A DNA stretch of 64,000 nt, taken from NCBI GenBank assembly GCA_016185345.1, contig JACPNS010000022.1, positions 62,001 through 126,000 of the forward strand, read 5' to 3'. The DNA comes from Solirubrobacterales bacterium (GTDB lineage: Bacteria; Actinomycetota; Thermoleophilia; Solirubrobacterales; JACPNS01). The stretch's first letter is position 1, and every line of letters starts with the position of its first letter. The notes beneath the pieces are model-generated. The model was not told the origin of the DNA. It made no database searches and was given only the letters and a program-made list of their open reading frames with translations. Of the stretch, positions 52,005 to 60,557 are shown in pieces. The position numbers and the translations under genes were made by a program.

Positions 52005-53005
52005 GCCGCGCTCCTGACCGCACCGAGTTCGCCGATCACGTCGGGGATCCGCTCGAGGTCAGGGCCGACTTCAAGCGTGTAGGCGGGGAGCCGTTCGAGC
52101 AGCTCGCGCAGTGCCGCGAGCGAGCGCTGCATCGCGCCGGTCATCACAGTCATGCTGCCGCCCGTGAGCCGGCGAAGCGCCTCGGCGGGAGCGAGCGGCG
52201 TGGCCGCGCCCGTGCGCGCTGCAAGCTCGGGCAAGACGATTGCGCGCACTTCTTGCGAGCGCGTGATCCGCGAGCGCAGGTCCATTCGGTGCTTGCCACG
52301 CCAGTCGCGACCGGCCGCTTCGCCAAAGTCCGCGAGGTCGGGGAGCAGCTCGAGCGCCGCGTCGGTCACCTTGATGCACGAGTAGACGCCGTGCGCGACG
52401 GGCCGCTCGCCCAGGGAGACAACGCTGAAGTCGTCGGATGTGAAGTCAAGCCCGGCCAGCGCGCAGTTCAGCGAAGTCGTGGACTTCCCCGCCCCGCCCG
52501 GTCCGCCGATCAGCACGCCACCGGCGGTCGCGAGGTGCAGCATGTGAGCACCATTCGCGCCCATCGACCAGCGCAGAAGATTGCGCAGCGGCGCGCCGCC
52601 CTCGCCCGGCGCCACCTGCCCGCCATCGCGAAACCACTGCACCCCTGCGGCGGCATCCTCGTCGTAGTAGGCAAGCGTCGCGTGCTCAATGTCGTAGACG
52701 GCGAGCTGCGGCGGATCGGTGAACCCCGGGATTTCCTGGCGCGGTCCCTTGAAGCTCTGCGCCGGCCAGGGCGGTTTGGGCGGCATGACCCCAGAGGACG
52801 CGCTCTCGAACGCAAAGATCCGCGCGGCGGGATCGGGGGCCGAATCCTCGCAGGCGAGCAGGCCGCGCTTCAGCGTCGCGATCACATCTTCGCCGATCAA
52901 TTCGACCCGCACACGGAGATCACCGGCCGCGACATCGATCGCCTCCCCGGGGACGCGCTCGCGCGCAGTCTCAGCAGCAGCGACGAAGTCCGCTACCGAC
53001 GTCAC
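52001..53005 (-). CDS. HPr kinase-related P-loop kinase
   Basis: The protein has 334 residues if GTG 53005 is the start; this overlaps the PqqD-like stop (GTGA), matching the 4-bp overlaps elsewhere in the operon. TTG 53026 is an alternative. The Walker A motif GGPGGAGKSTTS is near 167-178, followed by D191-D192 (TSDDFSVV), as in HPr kinase-like proteins. Homologues in lasso peptide clusters phosphorylate the precursor C-terminus. The target here is unknown; no PTS genes are in view. Confidence 0.82.
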   Translation of the reverse strand: MTSVADFVAAAETARERVPGEAIDVAAGDLRVRVELIGEDVIATLKRGLLACEDSAPDPAARIFAFESASSGVMPPKPPWPAQSFKGPRQEIPGFTDPPQLAVYDIEHATLAYYDEDAAAGVQWFRDGGQVAPGEGGAPLRNLLRWSMGANGAHMLHLATAGGVLIGGPGGAGKSTTSLNCALAGLDFTSDDFSVVSLGERPVAHGVYSCIKVTDAALELLPDLADFGEAAGRDWRGKHRMDLRSRITRSQEVRAIVLPELAARTGAATPLAPAEALRRLTGGSMTVMTGAMQRSLAALRELLERLPAYTLEVGPDLERIPDVIGELGAVRSAA

Positions 53006-53412
53006 GCGGCTGGCGCCACCGGCCAACCATCGGCGTCGAGGTCGATGTCGTGGATCGGGTCGAGCATGAGCAGTTCCTGCATGTCTGTGAACTTCTCGAT
53101 CGTCGGGTCGCCGCCAACTTCGGCGCGCTGCTCGGCCGGCCCGGCGTCCACCCCGCCCGAGACCAGCAGGCCCTCTGCCTTGAACTGCGCGACGAACGCC
53201 TCGATCGACTCCTCGGTCGCGTCACTGCTTGCAAGCAGCGAGCGCGCGCTGCGGCCGTCGGCACAGAGATTCCAGAGCACGGTGGCCGCCGGGCTGAGCG
53301 CGTAGTAGCAACCGTTGTCGAGGTTTACAAGCACGGCCTCGCCGTCGAAGGTCTCGTCGATGACGTCTGGGCGATTGGGACGAAGCGGCGCGTCCATGAT
53401 GCTGCTTTCCAT
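53002..53412 (-). CDS. PqqD-like (RiPP recognition element) protein
   Basis: The protein has 136 residues; the first ATG is 53412 and a second in-frame ATG lies 15 bp later. The PqqD fold pattern is clear: RPNRPDVIDETFDGEAVLVN, LDNGCYYALSPAATVLWNL, EAFVAQFKAEGLLV. Such proteins bind peptide leaders in RiPP pathways. The tail of about 40 residues after the domain is acidic. It opens the five-gene operon, 22 bp after the ABC-F stop. Confidence 0.85.
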   Translation of the reverse strand: MESSIMDAPLRPNRPDVIDETFDGEAVLVNLDNGCYYALSPAATVLWNLCADGRSARSLLASSDATEESIEAFVAQFKAEGLLVSGGVDAGPAEQRAEVGGDPTIEKFTDMQELLMLDPIHDIDLDADGWPVAPAA

Positions 53413-53434
53413 GGCCGGGATATTACTTGGCGGT

Positions 53435-55252
53435 TCAAAGCTCGTCTGACAGCTCCAGCCACTCCAGCTCGAGCGAGTCTTTGCGCTCGATCAGCTCGTT
53501 CAGCTCGCCCTGCAGCGGTGCGAGCTGCTCGAAGTCCGAGGCGTGCACGGTCAGCGCCTCGTGCAGTTCGACCTCGCGGGTGGCGACCTTTTCGAGTTCG
53601 CGCTCGACGCGCCGCATCTCCTTCTCGATCCGTTTGACCTCTTTGCGGTCGGCCTTCATCCGGGCACCCGGTGTGAGCTCGCTCGAGCCGCCACCTGGCG
53701 CCCAGTCGGCTTCGCCCTCAGACCCGGCCGCACGGCGCTCCTTGACGTATTGATCGATCCCGCCGGGTAGGTGGCGCAGCCCGCCATCCCCCATCAGCCC
53801 ATAGACGTTGTCGGTCACGCGCTCTACGAAGTAGCGATCGTGGCTGACCACGATCAGCGTGCCGGGCCAACTGTCGAGCAGATCTTCGAGCGCCGTGAGC
53901 GTGTCGATGTCGAGGTCGTTGGTCGGCTCGTCGAGCAGCAGCACATTCGGCTCGCGCATCATCAGCCTCATCAGTTGCAGCCTGCGGCGTTCGCCGCCCG
54001 AGAGCTTCTTGACCGGCGTCCTTCCGCGACCTCCGCGAAAGCCGAAGCGGTCGCAGAGCATTCCGGCGGTGATCTCGGTTCCGTCGGAGAGATTGGAGAC
54101 GAGCTTTGCGTCCTCGAGGGATTCGAGCACGCTGCGATCTTCGTTCAGCTGCTCGGCGTGTTGGCCGAGCTGGGCGGTCCGGATCGTCAGGCCCTGCTTC
54201 ACCGAACCCTTCTGGGGCGGAAATTCTCCGGCCATCAGCTTGAGCAGCGTCGTCTTGCCCGCGCCGTTCACCCCCACCAACGCGCTGCGCTCGCCGGGGC
54301 CAAGCCGCCAGGTGACTTCTTCGAACAGCGGCGGCGCGCCGTCATATCCGGCGGTGACGTTGATCGCGTCGATCACCCGGTTGCCCAGGCGCGCGGTCGC
54401 GAATTTCAACAGCTCGACATCGTTGCGCGGCGGAGGCTCGTCGGCGATCAGCTCGTTCGCGGCGTCGACGCGAAACTTGGCCTTGACGGTGCGTGCCGGC
54501 GGGCCGCGTCGGAGCCACGCGAGCTCCTTGCGAATCAGCGCTTGGCGGCGAGTCTCCTGCGCGGACTCCTGGCGATCGCGCTCGGCGCGAGCCAGAACGT
54601 ACGCTGCGTATCCGCCCTCGTACTGATGGACCGCTTCGCTTTCGACCTCCCAGGTCTGCTCAACGACAGCATCGAGAAACCAGCGATCGTGGGTCACGAC
54701 CAGAAGCGTTCCGTTGCGAGCGGAGAGGTGGCGCGCGAGCCAGTCCACACCCTCGACGTCCAGGTGGTTTGTCGGTTCGTCGAGCAACAGCAGCTCGGGG
54801 TCATCGATCAGTGTGCGGGCAAGCGCAACGCGCCTGCGCTCGCCGCCAGAGAGCGTGCCGACCGGAGTTTCAAGTCCTTCGGGAAACCGCGTCAGGTCCA
54901 CCCCGCCGAGCAGACCGTCGAGCACGTTGCGGAACTTCGAGCTGCCTGCCCATTCGTGTTCTGCACGACCGCCGATCAGCACGTTCGCGACTGTGTGCCC
55001 GGGATCGAAGTCGTCCCGCTGGTCGAGCAGCGCGAGTGTGAGACCAGATGTGCGGGTGACGCTGCCGCGGTCGGGAGTCTCGTCGCCAGAGATCAGTCGC
55101 AGCAGAGTGGACTTGCCCTGACCGTTGCGTCCGACAAGCCCGATGCGCTCCCCCGCGTTCAGGCCGAGCGTGACGTCAGTGAGGATCGGCCGACTGGCGT
55201 ACTCCTTCGAGGCGTCTTTGAGGTTGACGAGATTTCGTGGGGCTGCTGACAT
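53435..55252 (-). CDS. ABC-F family ATPase (Uup-like)
   Basis: The protein has 605 residues from ATG 55252 (MSAAPRNLVNLKDASKEYAS). It has two ATPase modules (GRNGQGKST and GVNGAGKTT) with two LSGGERRR signatures and DEPTN Walker B motifs, and no membrane domain. The C-terminal 80 residues form a Lys/Glu coiled coil as in Uup, which acts on ribosomes or branched DNA. Ribosome-protection resistance cannot be excluded. It is divergent from the S15 peptidase. Confidence 0.92.
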   Translation of the reverse strand: MSAAPRNLVNLKDASKEYASRPILTDVTLGLNAGERIGLVGRNGQGKSTLLRLISGDETPDRGSVTRTSGLTLALLDQRDDFDPGHTVANVLIGGRAEHEWAGSSKFRNVLDGLLGGVDLTRFPEGLETPVGTLSGGERRRVALARTLIDDPELLLLDEPTNHLDVEGVDWLARHLSARNGTLLVVTHDRWFLDAVVEQTWEVESEAVHQYEGGYAAYVLARAERDRQESAQETRRQALIRKELAWLRRGPPARTVKAKFRVDAANELIADEPPPRNDVELLKFATARLGNRVIDAINVTAGYDGAPPLFEEVTWRLGPGERSALVGVNGAGKTTLLKLMAGEFPPQKGSVKQGLTIRTAQLGQHAEQLNEDRSVLESLEDAKLVSNLSDGTEITAGMLCDRFGFRGGRGRTPVKKLSGGERRRLQLMRLMMREPNVLLLDEPTNDLDIDTLTALEDLLDSWPGTLIVVSHDRYFVERVTDNVYGLMGDGGLRHLPGGIDQYVKERRAAGSEGEADWAPGGGSSELTPGARMKADRKEVKRIEKEMRRVERELEKVATREVELHEALTVHASDFEQLAPLQGELNELIERKDSLELEWLELSDEL

Positions 55253-55302
55253 GCGGCCATGGTCGCAGCCCGCGATCGCCATACCCAAAATCGGTTTACA
55301 TA

Positions 55303-55320
55303 AGTAACTCTTTGGTTACT
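55303..55320. promoter_or_regulatory. Inverted repeat in a divergent promoter region
   Basis: AGTAAC-TCTTTG-GTTACT is a 6-bp inverted repeat with a 6-nt spacer, in AT-rich DNA between the divergent ABC-F and S15 genes. The size fits a dimeric MarR/TetR-like regulator; none is encoded nearby. Confidence 0.4.
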
Positions 55321-55427
55321 AATAAAGCAGTAATCTACCCCCCGGTTAGAGAAATAGACCCGGCATCAACGCATCGAGAGTTCGGAACTCTTCGCGGTGA
55401 GCCACTTTCATCGGGGAGATGATTCAT

Positions 55428-57944
55428 ATGCGCAAGAGCCTCATGCTCATCTGTGGCGTTCTGATGGCACTTGCAGTGCCAACGACCGCCAACGCAGCCA
55501 TCAGCACTGTCTTCAACGACGCAGCAGCGCCGTTGTCATGCACCGTGCAGCCAACGACCAACTACCGCTTCTGCGGCACTTCGGCCGGCACAACTGTTCC
55601 AAGCTTCGACGGCACGCCGATCGACGTCTCGGTCTCATTCCCGGCGGACGCCGGCGGGGCCGACAACAACTTCCCGCTCATGGGGATCTACCACGGTTGG
55701 GGCGGAACCAAGATCCTCCCGTCCAGCTCGCAGACCTCACGTTGGCTCGCACAGGGCTACGCGGTGGTCAGCATCACCGACCGCGGTTGGGGTGGATCCT
55801 GCGGCGGCCCCAGCAGCACTCCAAAGGCCGCGCCGTGCACGAGTGGATACATCCACCTGATGAGCAACGCGTCCGAAGTTCGTGACGCGCAGTATCTGAT
55901 GGGCATGCTCGCCGATGACGGCGTGATCGACGGCCAGAAGATTGCCGCAATGGGCGGCTCATACGGCGGAGCGATGTCGGCTCAACTCGCGACGCTGAAG
56001 GACCGCACGCAGCTACCCGACAACTCGCTCGTGCCGTGGGAAAGCCCCGCGGACGGGCTGCCAATGACGATCGCGGCGGCGCTCCCGGAGTACACCTGGA
56101 GCAACCTGCCCCAGTCGCTCATGCCCAACGGCAGCGGGTTTGACTACGTCACTGCCAGCCCGTACCTCGGACCCAATGGCGACCGCCGCGTTGGCGTTGA
56201 CAAGCAATACTGGAACGGCCAGCTGAACCTGGCCGGCTCTCTGCTTGGTTACTACGCGCCAGAGACAGGACCGGGATTTCCCGACCAGACCGCCAACATC
56301 AAGCGCTGGTTCCAGTTGATCAGCACGGGTGGTCCCTATGACAACAACGCCGAAGTCGATGCGATGCTCAACGAGCTGCAGACCAACCACAGCTCGGCCG
56401 GCGTTGACGATTCGGTCGCGCCCGCACCGATGCTCTTGAGCAGCGGCTGGAACGACGACCTCTTCCCGGTCAGCGAAGCGCTTCGTCTTTACAACAAGGT
56501 CCGCAGCAACAACTCGACTACGCCGGTGAAAATCTACGGGATGGATTACGGCCACGCGCCGCGCTCGAACGGCCCGACCGTTGACGCCGCGGCATTCGGC
56601 GCCGACTTCGCGGGTCTGATGGCGGCGCAGAACGCCTGGGTCAACTATTACGTCCAGGGCATTGGATCCGCGCCCGCCGACCAGTTCGGCGGAGTGACGA
56701 TCGCAACCAGCAAATGCTCGGGAACCACCCGCGTTGCCGGTGACGTCTCGACTGCATCCAATTGGGCAAACCTCGCAGTCGGCGACGTGACGATCGCCGG
56801 TTCTGCTGCACAGACGATCGTTCCGGGCACAAACCCGGCGTCGCAGTTCACCAGCGGCACCGTCTGCGCCAACTCAGCAAACGCCAACAACACTGCTGGT
56901 GCTGCCACCTACGAGTCACCGGTTGTTTCGGGCGGCGGATACACGCTGGCCGGATCACCAAGCGTGGACGCAACACTCACGGTCAACGGTGCGAACGACC
57001 AGATCGTGTCGCGTCTCTACGACGTGGACACGACAACCGACCCGGTCAGCCAGAAGCTGATCGCGCGCGGCGTCTACCGCCCGGTCTCGGTTGGAGACGG
57101 CCCGTCACGCGAGTCGTTCCAGCTCTACCCACAGGCGTGGAAGGTCAACGACGGACACAAGCTCAAGCTCGAGTTGCTCTCCTCGGACTCGCAATACATG
57201 CGTCCGTCGCAGAATGTGACGCAGAAGCCGATCACGGTTCAGGACCTGACGCTGAACGTCCCGACCCTCGACGACGTCGGCGATGCTGACGGCGCCGTGG
57301 GCGAGCCGCAGCCAAGAACTCTTGCTGCCGGTTTCGACTTCACCGCTGACGCGTTGAACTCAGATGTGGTCGCACCGACCACGACCGACAACGTGCCCGC
57401 AACCAGCGCCACGCCGGTCAGCGTCACGTTGACGGGCTCAGACATCGGAATCTCCGGCGTCGCGGCGACCTACTACACGCTCGGCGCAGCGCCGGCCACG
57501 CCGACCAACGCCAGTGCGCTCTACAACCCGTTCAGCAAGCCAGTCCTACAGAACGGCGAGAAGATCAAGTACTTCTCGGTGGACCGCAGCGGCAACGTCG
57601 AAACGGTCAGGGAGTCGATTGCGGCATCGGTCGTTCCGGCGATTCCGGCCGTTCCGGTCGTGCCCGTCCCGGCGAAACTCTCGGTCACGGCCAAGCGCAA
57701 GGGCACTGTGAAGATCGGCAGGACGATCAGCCTGACGCTCAGCTCGAAGGCGGCCGGCGTGAAGGTCTCCAGCGTCAAGTACTCCTACAAGTGGACCGCG
57801 GGCAAGAAGACCGTCGGCAAGAAGTCGAAGCTCAAGCTCACCAAGAAGATGAAGGGCAAGAAGATCAAGGTTGTCGTCACGGCCAAACGGGCCGGTTACA
57901 AGACCGGCACCAAGACCGTCACGATCACTTCGAAGTTGAAGTAG
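55428..57944 (+). CDS. Secreted S15/CocE-type peptidase or esterase
   Basis: The protein has 838 residues. GGGGAG (55413-55418) lies 9 nt before ATG 55428, so that start is preferred over ATG 55419. The signal peptide is MRKSLMLICGVLMALAVPTT followed by ANA. The alpha/beta-hydrolase triad is visible as Ser in GGSYGG (near 177), Asp in GWNDDLF (near 340) and His in DYGHAPRS (near 375). The galactose-binding-like domain follows. The last 100 residues form a Lys-rich Ig-like domain, resembling the C-termini of other secreted proteins here. X-Pro dipeptidyl-peptidase or ester hydrolase activity is likely. Confidence 0.87.
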   Translation: MRKSLMLICGVLMALAVPTTANAAISTVFNDAAAPLSCTVQPTTNYRFCGTSAGTTVPSFDGTPIDVSVSFPADAGGADNNFPLMGIYHGWGGTKILPSSSQTSRWLAQGYAVVSITDRGWGGSCGGPSSTPKAAPCTSGYIHLMSNASEVRDAQYLMGMLADDGVIDGQKIAAMGGSYGGAMSAQLATLKDRTQLPDNSLVPWESPADGLPMTIAAALPEYTWSNLPQSLMPNGSGFDYVTASPYLGPNGDRRVGVDKQYWNGQLNLAGSLLGYYAPETGPGFPDQTANIKRWFQLISTGGPYDNNAEVDAMLNELQTNHSSAGVDDSVAPAPMLLSSGWNDDLFPVSEALRLYNKVRSNNSTTPVKIYGMDYGHAPRSNGPTVDAAAFGADFAGLMAAQNAWVNYYVQGIGSAPADQFGGVTIATSKCSGTTRVAGDVSTASNWANLAVGDVTIAGSAAQTIVPGTNPASQFTSGTVCANSANANNTAGAATYESPVVSGGGYTLAGSPSVDATLTVNGANDQIVSRLYDVDTTTDPVSQKLIARGVYRPVSVGDGPSRESFQLYPQAWKVNDGHKLKLELLSSDSQYMRPSQNVTQKPITVQDLTLNVPTLDDVGDADGAVGEPQPRTLAAGFDFTADALNSDVVAPTTTDNVPATSATPVSVTLTGSDIGISGVAATYYTLGAAPATPTNASALYNPFSKPVLQNGEKIKYFSVDRSGNVETVRESIAASVVPAIPAVPVVPVPAKLSVTAKRKGTVKIGRTISLTLSSKAAGVKVSSVKYSYKWTAGKKTVGKKSKLKLTKKMKGKKIKVVVTAKRAGYKTGTKTVTITSKLK

Positions 57945-57957
57945 TTCTGTTCGTGAG

Positions 57958-57985
57958 CCCGCTCGCGTCGCGAGGCGCGAGCGGG
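57958..57985. terminator. Bidirectional terminator-like hairpin
   Basis: CCCGCTCGCG / CGCGAGCGGG is a perfect 10-bp stem with an 8-nt loop, exactly between the convergent S15 gene and the small membrane protein gene. A T-run is lacking on both sides. Confidence 0.65.
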
Positions 57986-57986
57986 A

Positions 57987-58214
57987 CTACACGAGCAGTG
58001 AGATAGCAACGACGATCGCAAGCGCCGCCAGGAGGATCAGCAGGCCAAACGCCCTGAAGTCGCGGCGGGACGATCCTGCGTACGGCGGCGGATCCGGCCG
58101 CCGGGTCTTCGAGGACACGACGACGGGCTTGCGCCTGTCCTCCTGAACCGAATACCGGGGGTATTCCGGCTCTACTGAAACTATTTGTACTGGGGCCACG
58201 TATCGCTGTGTCAT
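57987..58214 (-). CDS. Small membrane protein (75 aa)
   Basis: MTQRYVAPVQIVSVEPEYPR starts a polar, Pro/Arg-rich N-terminal half, and FGLLILLAALAIVVAISLLV is a single C-terminal transmembrane helix, as in tail-anchored proteins. No family is recognised. The shared hairpin with S15 and the clean membrane segment support its being real. Confidence 0.6.
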   Translation of the reverse strand: MTQRYVAPVQIVSVEPEYPRYSVQEDRRKPVVVSSKTRRPDPPPYAGSSRRDFRAFGLLILLAALAIVVAISLLV

Positions 58215-58387
58215 GCGTTTGTTTTCGACGTGGCGCGTGGCGCGCCTGAGGCGGCCGTCGACGTTCCATGTAGACCCTTTGGAGATCCGATCGGACCGAG
58301 GCCAAGTGGTCGCGCAAGCAACTCTCCCGGGGCCGCAACGGCTGCCGCCAGGCCCATAGTCCGATTTCGATTCGTCACAATCTCCCC

Positions 58388-58843
58388 ATGAACCAAACTT
58401 ATGAAGAGATCGTCGCGGACGTGCTTGAACTTCCGCTGCATCGCGCGGTCGGGATTGAACTGATCGACTCCAACGACCCGGCGCGGGGCATCTTCGTCGA
58501 CACTGCCGAGCGAAACATCAATCCGCTTGGCTCGCTGCACGGCGGCGTCGTGCCGCTCCTGCTCGACGTCGCGAGCTACCTCGCCGCCGCTGAACTTTTC
58601 GAACCCGGCGCCAACGCCGTCACCGCGAGCAACAGTGTTTCGCTTCTGCGCCCGGTGCGCAAAAGCCAGCGCGTCAACGTGACTGCAGAGGTCGACCGCC
58701 TTGGGCGCAACGCCTTCTTCCTCACGGCGCGGGCGACTTGTGGCGACCAGCTCGTCGCAACCGGTCAGATCGTCAAGGCCGTCATTCAGGTCGAGGCCGA
58801 AGAAGGAGCCGTTGAAGCATCAGAGGTCTCGGCCACCGGCTAG
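58388..58843 (+). CDS. PaaI-type hotdog thioesterase
   Basis: This 151-residue protein has the hotdog signature NPLGSLHGGVVPLLLDVAS near residues 45-65, with the typical Asn/Gly and a downstream TASNSVSLLRPV strand. It probably hydrolyses an acyl- or aryl-CoA. It overlaps the 3' end of the convergent hydrolase gene by 24 bp. Confidence 0.85.
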   Translation: MNQTYEEIVADVLELPLHRAVGIELIDSNDPARGIFVDTAERNINPLGSLHGGVVPLLLDVASYLAAAELFEPGANAVTASNSVSLLRPVRKSQRVNVTAEVDRLGRNAFFLTARATCGDQLVATGQIVKAVIQVEAEEGAVEASEVSATG

Positions 58844-59560
58844 ATCCAGGGCCGCGACGAGAATCTCAGAAACCTCTTTGGGGTTGTCGAGCATCGTGAA
58901 GTGGTCGGAGTTTGTGACCGCGTGCGTGGTGACGTTCTCCTGGGCGACGATCTTCTCGATGTCCTCGCGGTCAAAGCCGATCGACTCGGCGTCGCCGCGC
59001 ACGTAGTGGATCTCTCCGCGCGCGTCGGCCAGGCGAGCCGCGAGCGTTCCGTACTGCTCGAGGTGATCGAAGTAGCCGTTGATCACGGCGCGGTTCTGCT
59101 CGGGCGGAGTCTTTTGCATGTCGGTGACGATCTCGTCGAGGCGCTCGGGGCGAATCAGCCCCTTCATCGATTCCGGAAAGCTCTTGGTCGTCGCGGCGTA
59201 GGCGCGCTTTGCCAGCGGAGGGACCCGCTCGAGGCGTCGCAGCAGGCGAACGCTGCGGTACTCATTGCGAAAGCGCAGGCAGGGATCGAGCAGGACAATC
59301 GGCCCGGTGAAGTTGTTGCGGGCGGCGACCTCGATGAGGATGTTGGCGCTGAGCGAGTGGCCGGCGAGCATGTCGATGCGCTCTGCCGCTGCGAGCCTTT
59401 CGATCAGCTCGGCGTATTCGGTGGTTGCGTAGGTGAGGCCGGGTGGCGGCGCGTTCTGCGCGAAGCCCGGCGGGTTAGCGGCGAGGGTTGTGACTCCGTC
59501 GAGTTCAGCGACGAGATCTACGTAAGTCATCGCCGTACAGAAACCGCCCGGCAGAAGCAA
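58820..59560 (-). CDS. Alpha/beta hydrolase
   Basis: The protein has 246 residues. The nucleophile elbow is GHSLSAN, the acid lies in VRGDAES and the His in NSDHFTML. The frame stays open upstream (GTGGSRVLLLPGG) but offers no ATG, GTG or TTG before the yjdM stop, so TTG 59560 is the practical start, though it cuts close to the first strand. The substrate is unknown. Confidence 0.75.
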   Translation of the reverse strand: MLLPGGFCTAMTYVDLVAELDGVTTLAANPPGFAQNAPPPGLTYATTEYAELIERLAAAERIDMLAGHSLSANILIEVAARNNFTGPIVLLDPCLRFRNEYRSVRLLRRLERVPPLAKRAYAATTKSFPESMKGLIRPERLDEIVTDMQKTPPEQNRAVINGYFDHLEQYGTLAARLADARGEIHYVRGDAESIGFDREDIEKIVAQENVTTHAVTNSDHFTMLDNPKEVSEILVAALDLAGGRDL

Positions 59561-59639
59561 TACGCGACTACCCCCGGTCCCTCGCTCAAAAAGCTCAAAC
59601 GCTCCCGAAATCCTCCTGTCGCCGAGCTCCGGCAGCGGC

Positions 59640-59990
59640 CTAAGCCTTCTTTACGACGCTCGACTTGAGCTGCATCGGTCCGAACCCATCGACCTTGCAG
59701 TCGATGTCGTGGTCGCCGACGCCATTCACGAGGCGGATGTTGCGCACCTTGGTGCCGCGCTTGATCGGTCCGCCCGCGCCCTTGACCTTGAGGTCCTTGA
59801 TCACAGTGACGGTGTCGCCGTCGGTCAGCGGCACGCCGGCGGCGTCCTTGATGACTGGCTCACTCGCGGCGGGCCCATCGGTTGCGATCAGCGACCATTC
59901 GTGCGAACACATCGAGCAGACCTGAAGGCCATTCAGCTCGTAGGTGTATTCGCTCTGGCAGGAGGGGCATGTCGGAGCTGTTTGATTCAC
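59640..59990 (-). CDS. yjdM: YjdM/PhnA-type zinc ribbon protein
   Basis: The protein has 116 residues. The N-terminal zinc ribbon is [21 protein letters not shown], followed by the conserved [20 protein letters not shown] and a [17 protein letters not shown] end. The family was once linked to phosphonate use, but its role is unclear. It is upstream of the hydrolase gene on the same strand. Confidence 0.9.
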   Translation of the reverse strand: MNQTAPTCPSCQSEYTYELNGLQVCSMCSHEWSLIATDGPAASEPVIKDAAGVPLTDGDTVTVIKDLKVKGAGGPIKRGTKVRNIRLVNGVGDHDIDCKVDGFGPMQLKSSVVKKA

Positions 59991-60086
59991 GGCGTAAGAG
60001 TAAATGAAGCAAATATCGCGATTTCACGCCGTAAATCGAGATTTGCAGTAATCGCAATCGCGAGTAACGGTGCTCAGGCAACTGCT

Positions 60087-60541
60087 TTTGGCTGGCTAAA
60101 TGTATTCCGAAGATTCACCCACATACTGGCCGGTACGTGGATATTGGAATCGGCGTTGATAGGAAATCAGGGAGCAAGTACGGGACCTACTGGACGATGG
60201 TGCTCGGCGGGAACAACCCCGCGGCGCCGAAGGTGACCGTCACCTGTCCGTACTCAGAGCTTTATGCCGCCCCGGTGCCCGTTGCTGAGGCGCCCGGTGC
60301 TGACGCTGGAGCGAAGACCGCCATCGTGACTCAGGTGAAGCGTCGCGGTGGTGGTCGTTTCAAGGTGGTGGGCAAAGTGACGCCGGCCGCGAAGGGCACG
60401 CGAGTCAAGCTCACGGTTAGGCGTGGCAAGAAGTCGCGTAGCTACACGGTGAAGACGGATTCGGCTGGGACCTTTAGTAAGACTGTGCGGGCGCCGGGTG
60501 GTTCGGGGAAGGTTCGGGTTTTGGCGAAGCCATTGACGTAA
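60087..60541 (+). pseudogene. Decayed CAP/SCP-domain secreted protein remnant
   Basis: One frame reads FGWLNVFRRFTHILAGTW, like the GWxNSxxHRxNIL part of CAP domains. The next frame continues VDIGIGV...GTYWTMVLGG, the typical CAP ending. The break lies at ACGTGGATATTGG near 60135. After it come about 100 residues of an Ala-rich linker and a basic Ig-like tail (VKLTVRRGKKSRSYTVKTDS). The signal peptide and first half of the CAP domain are missing. An intact product from GTG 60137 would be a 134-residue fragment only. Confidence 0.6.
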
Positions 60542-60557
60542 CGCGCGGCCACCCTCC

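Noticed and set aside
49040-53412. Complete lasso peptide cluster.
   Set aside because: No asparagine-synthetase-like cyclase, transglutaminase-like leader protease or precursor peptide is present in or beside the operon.
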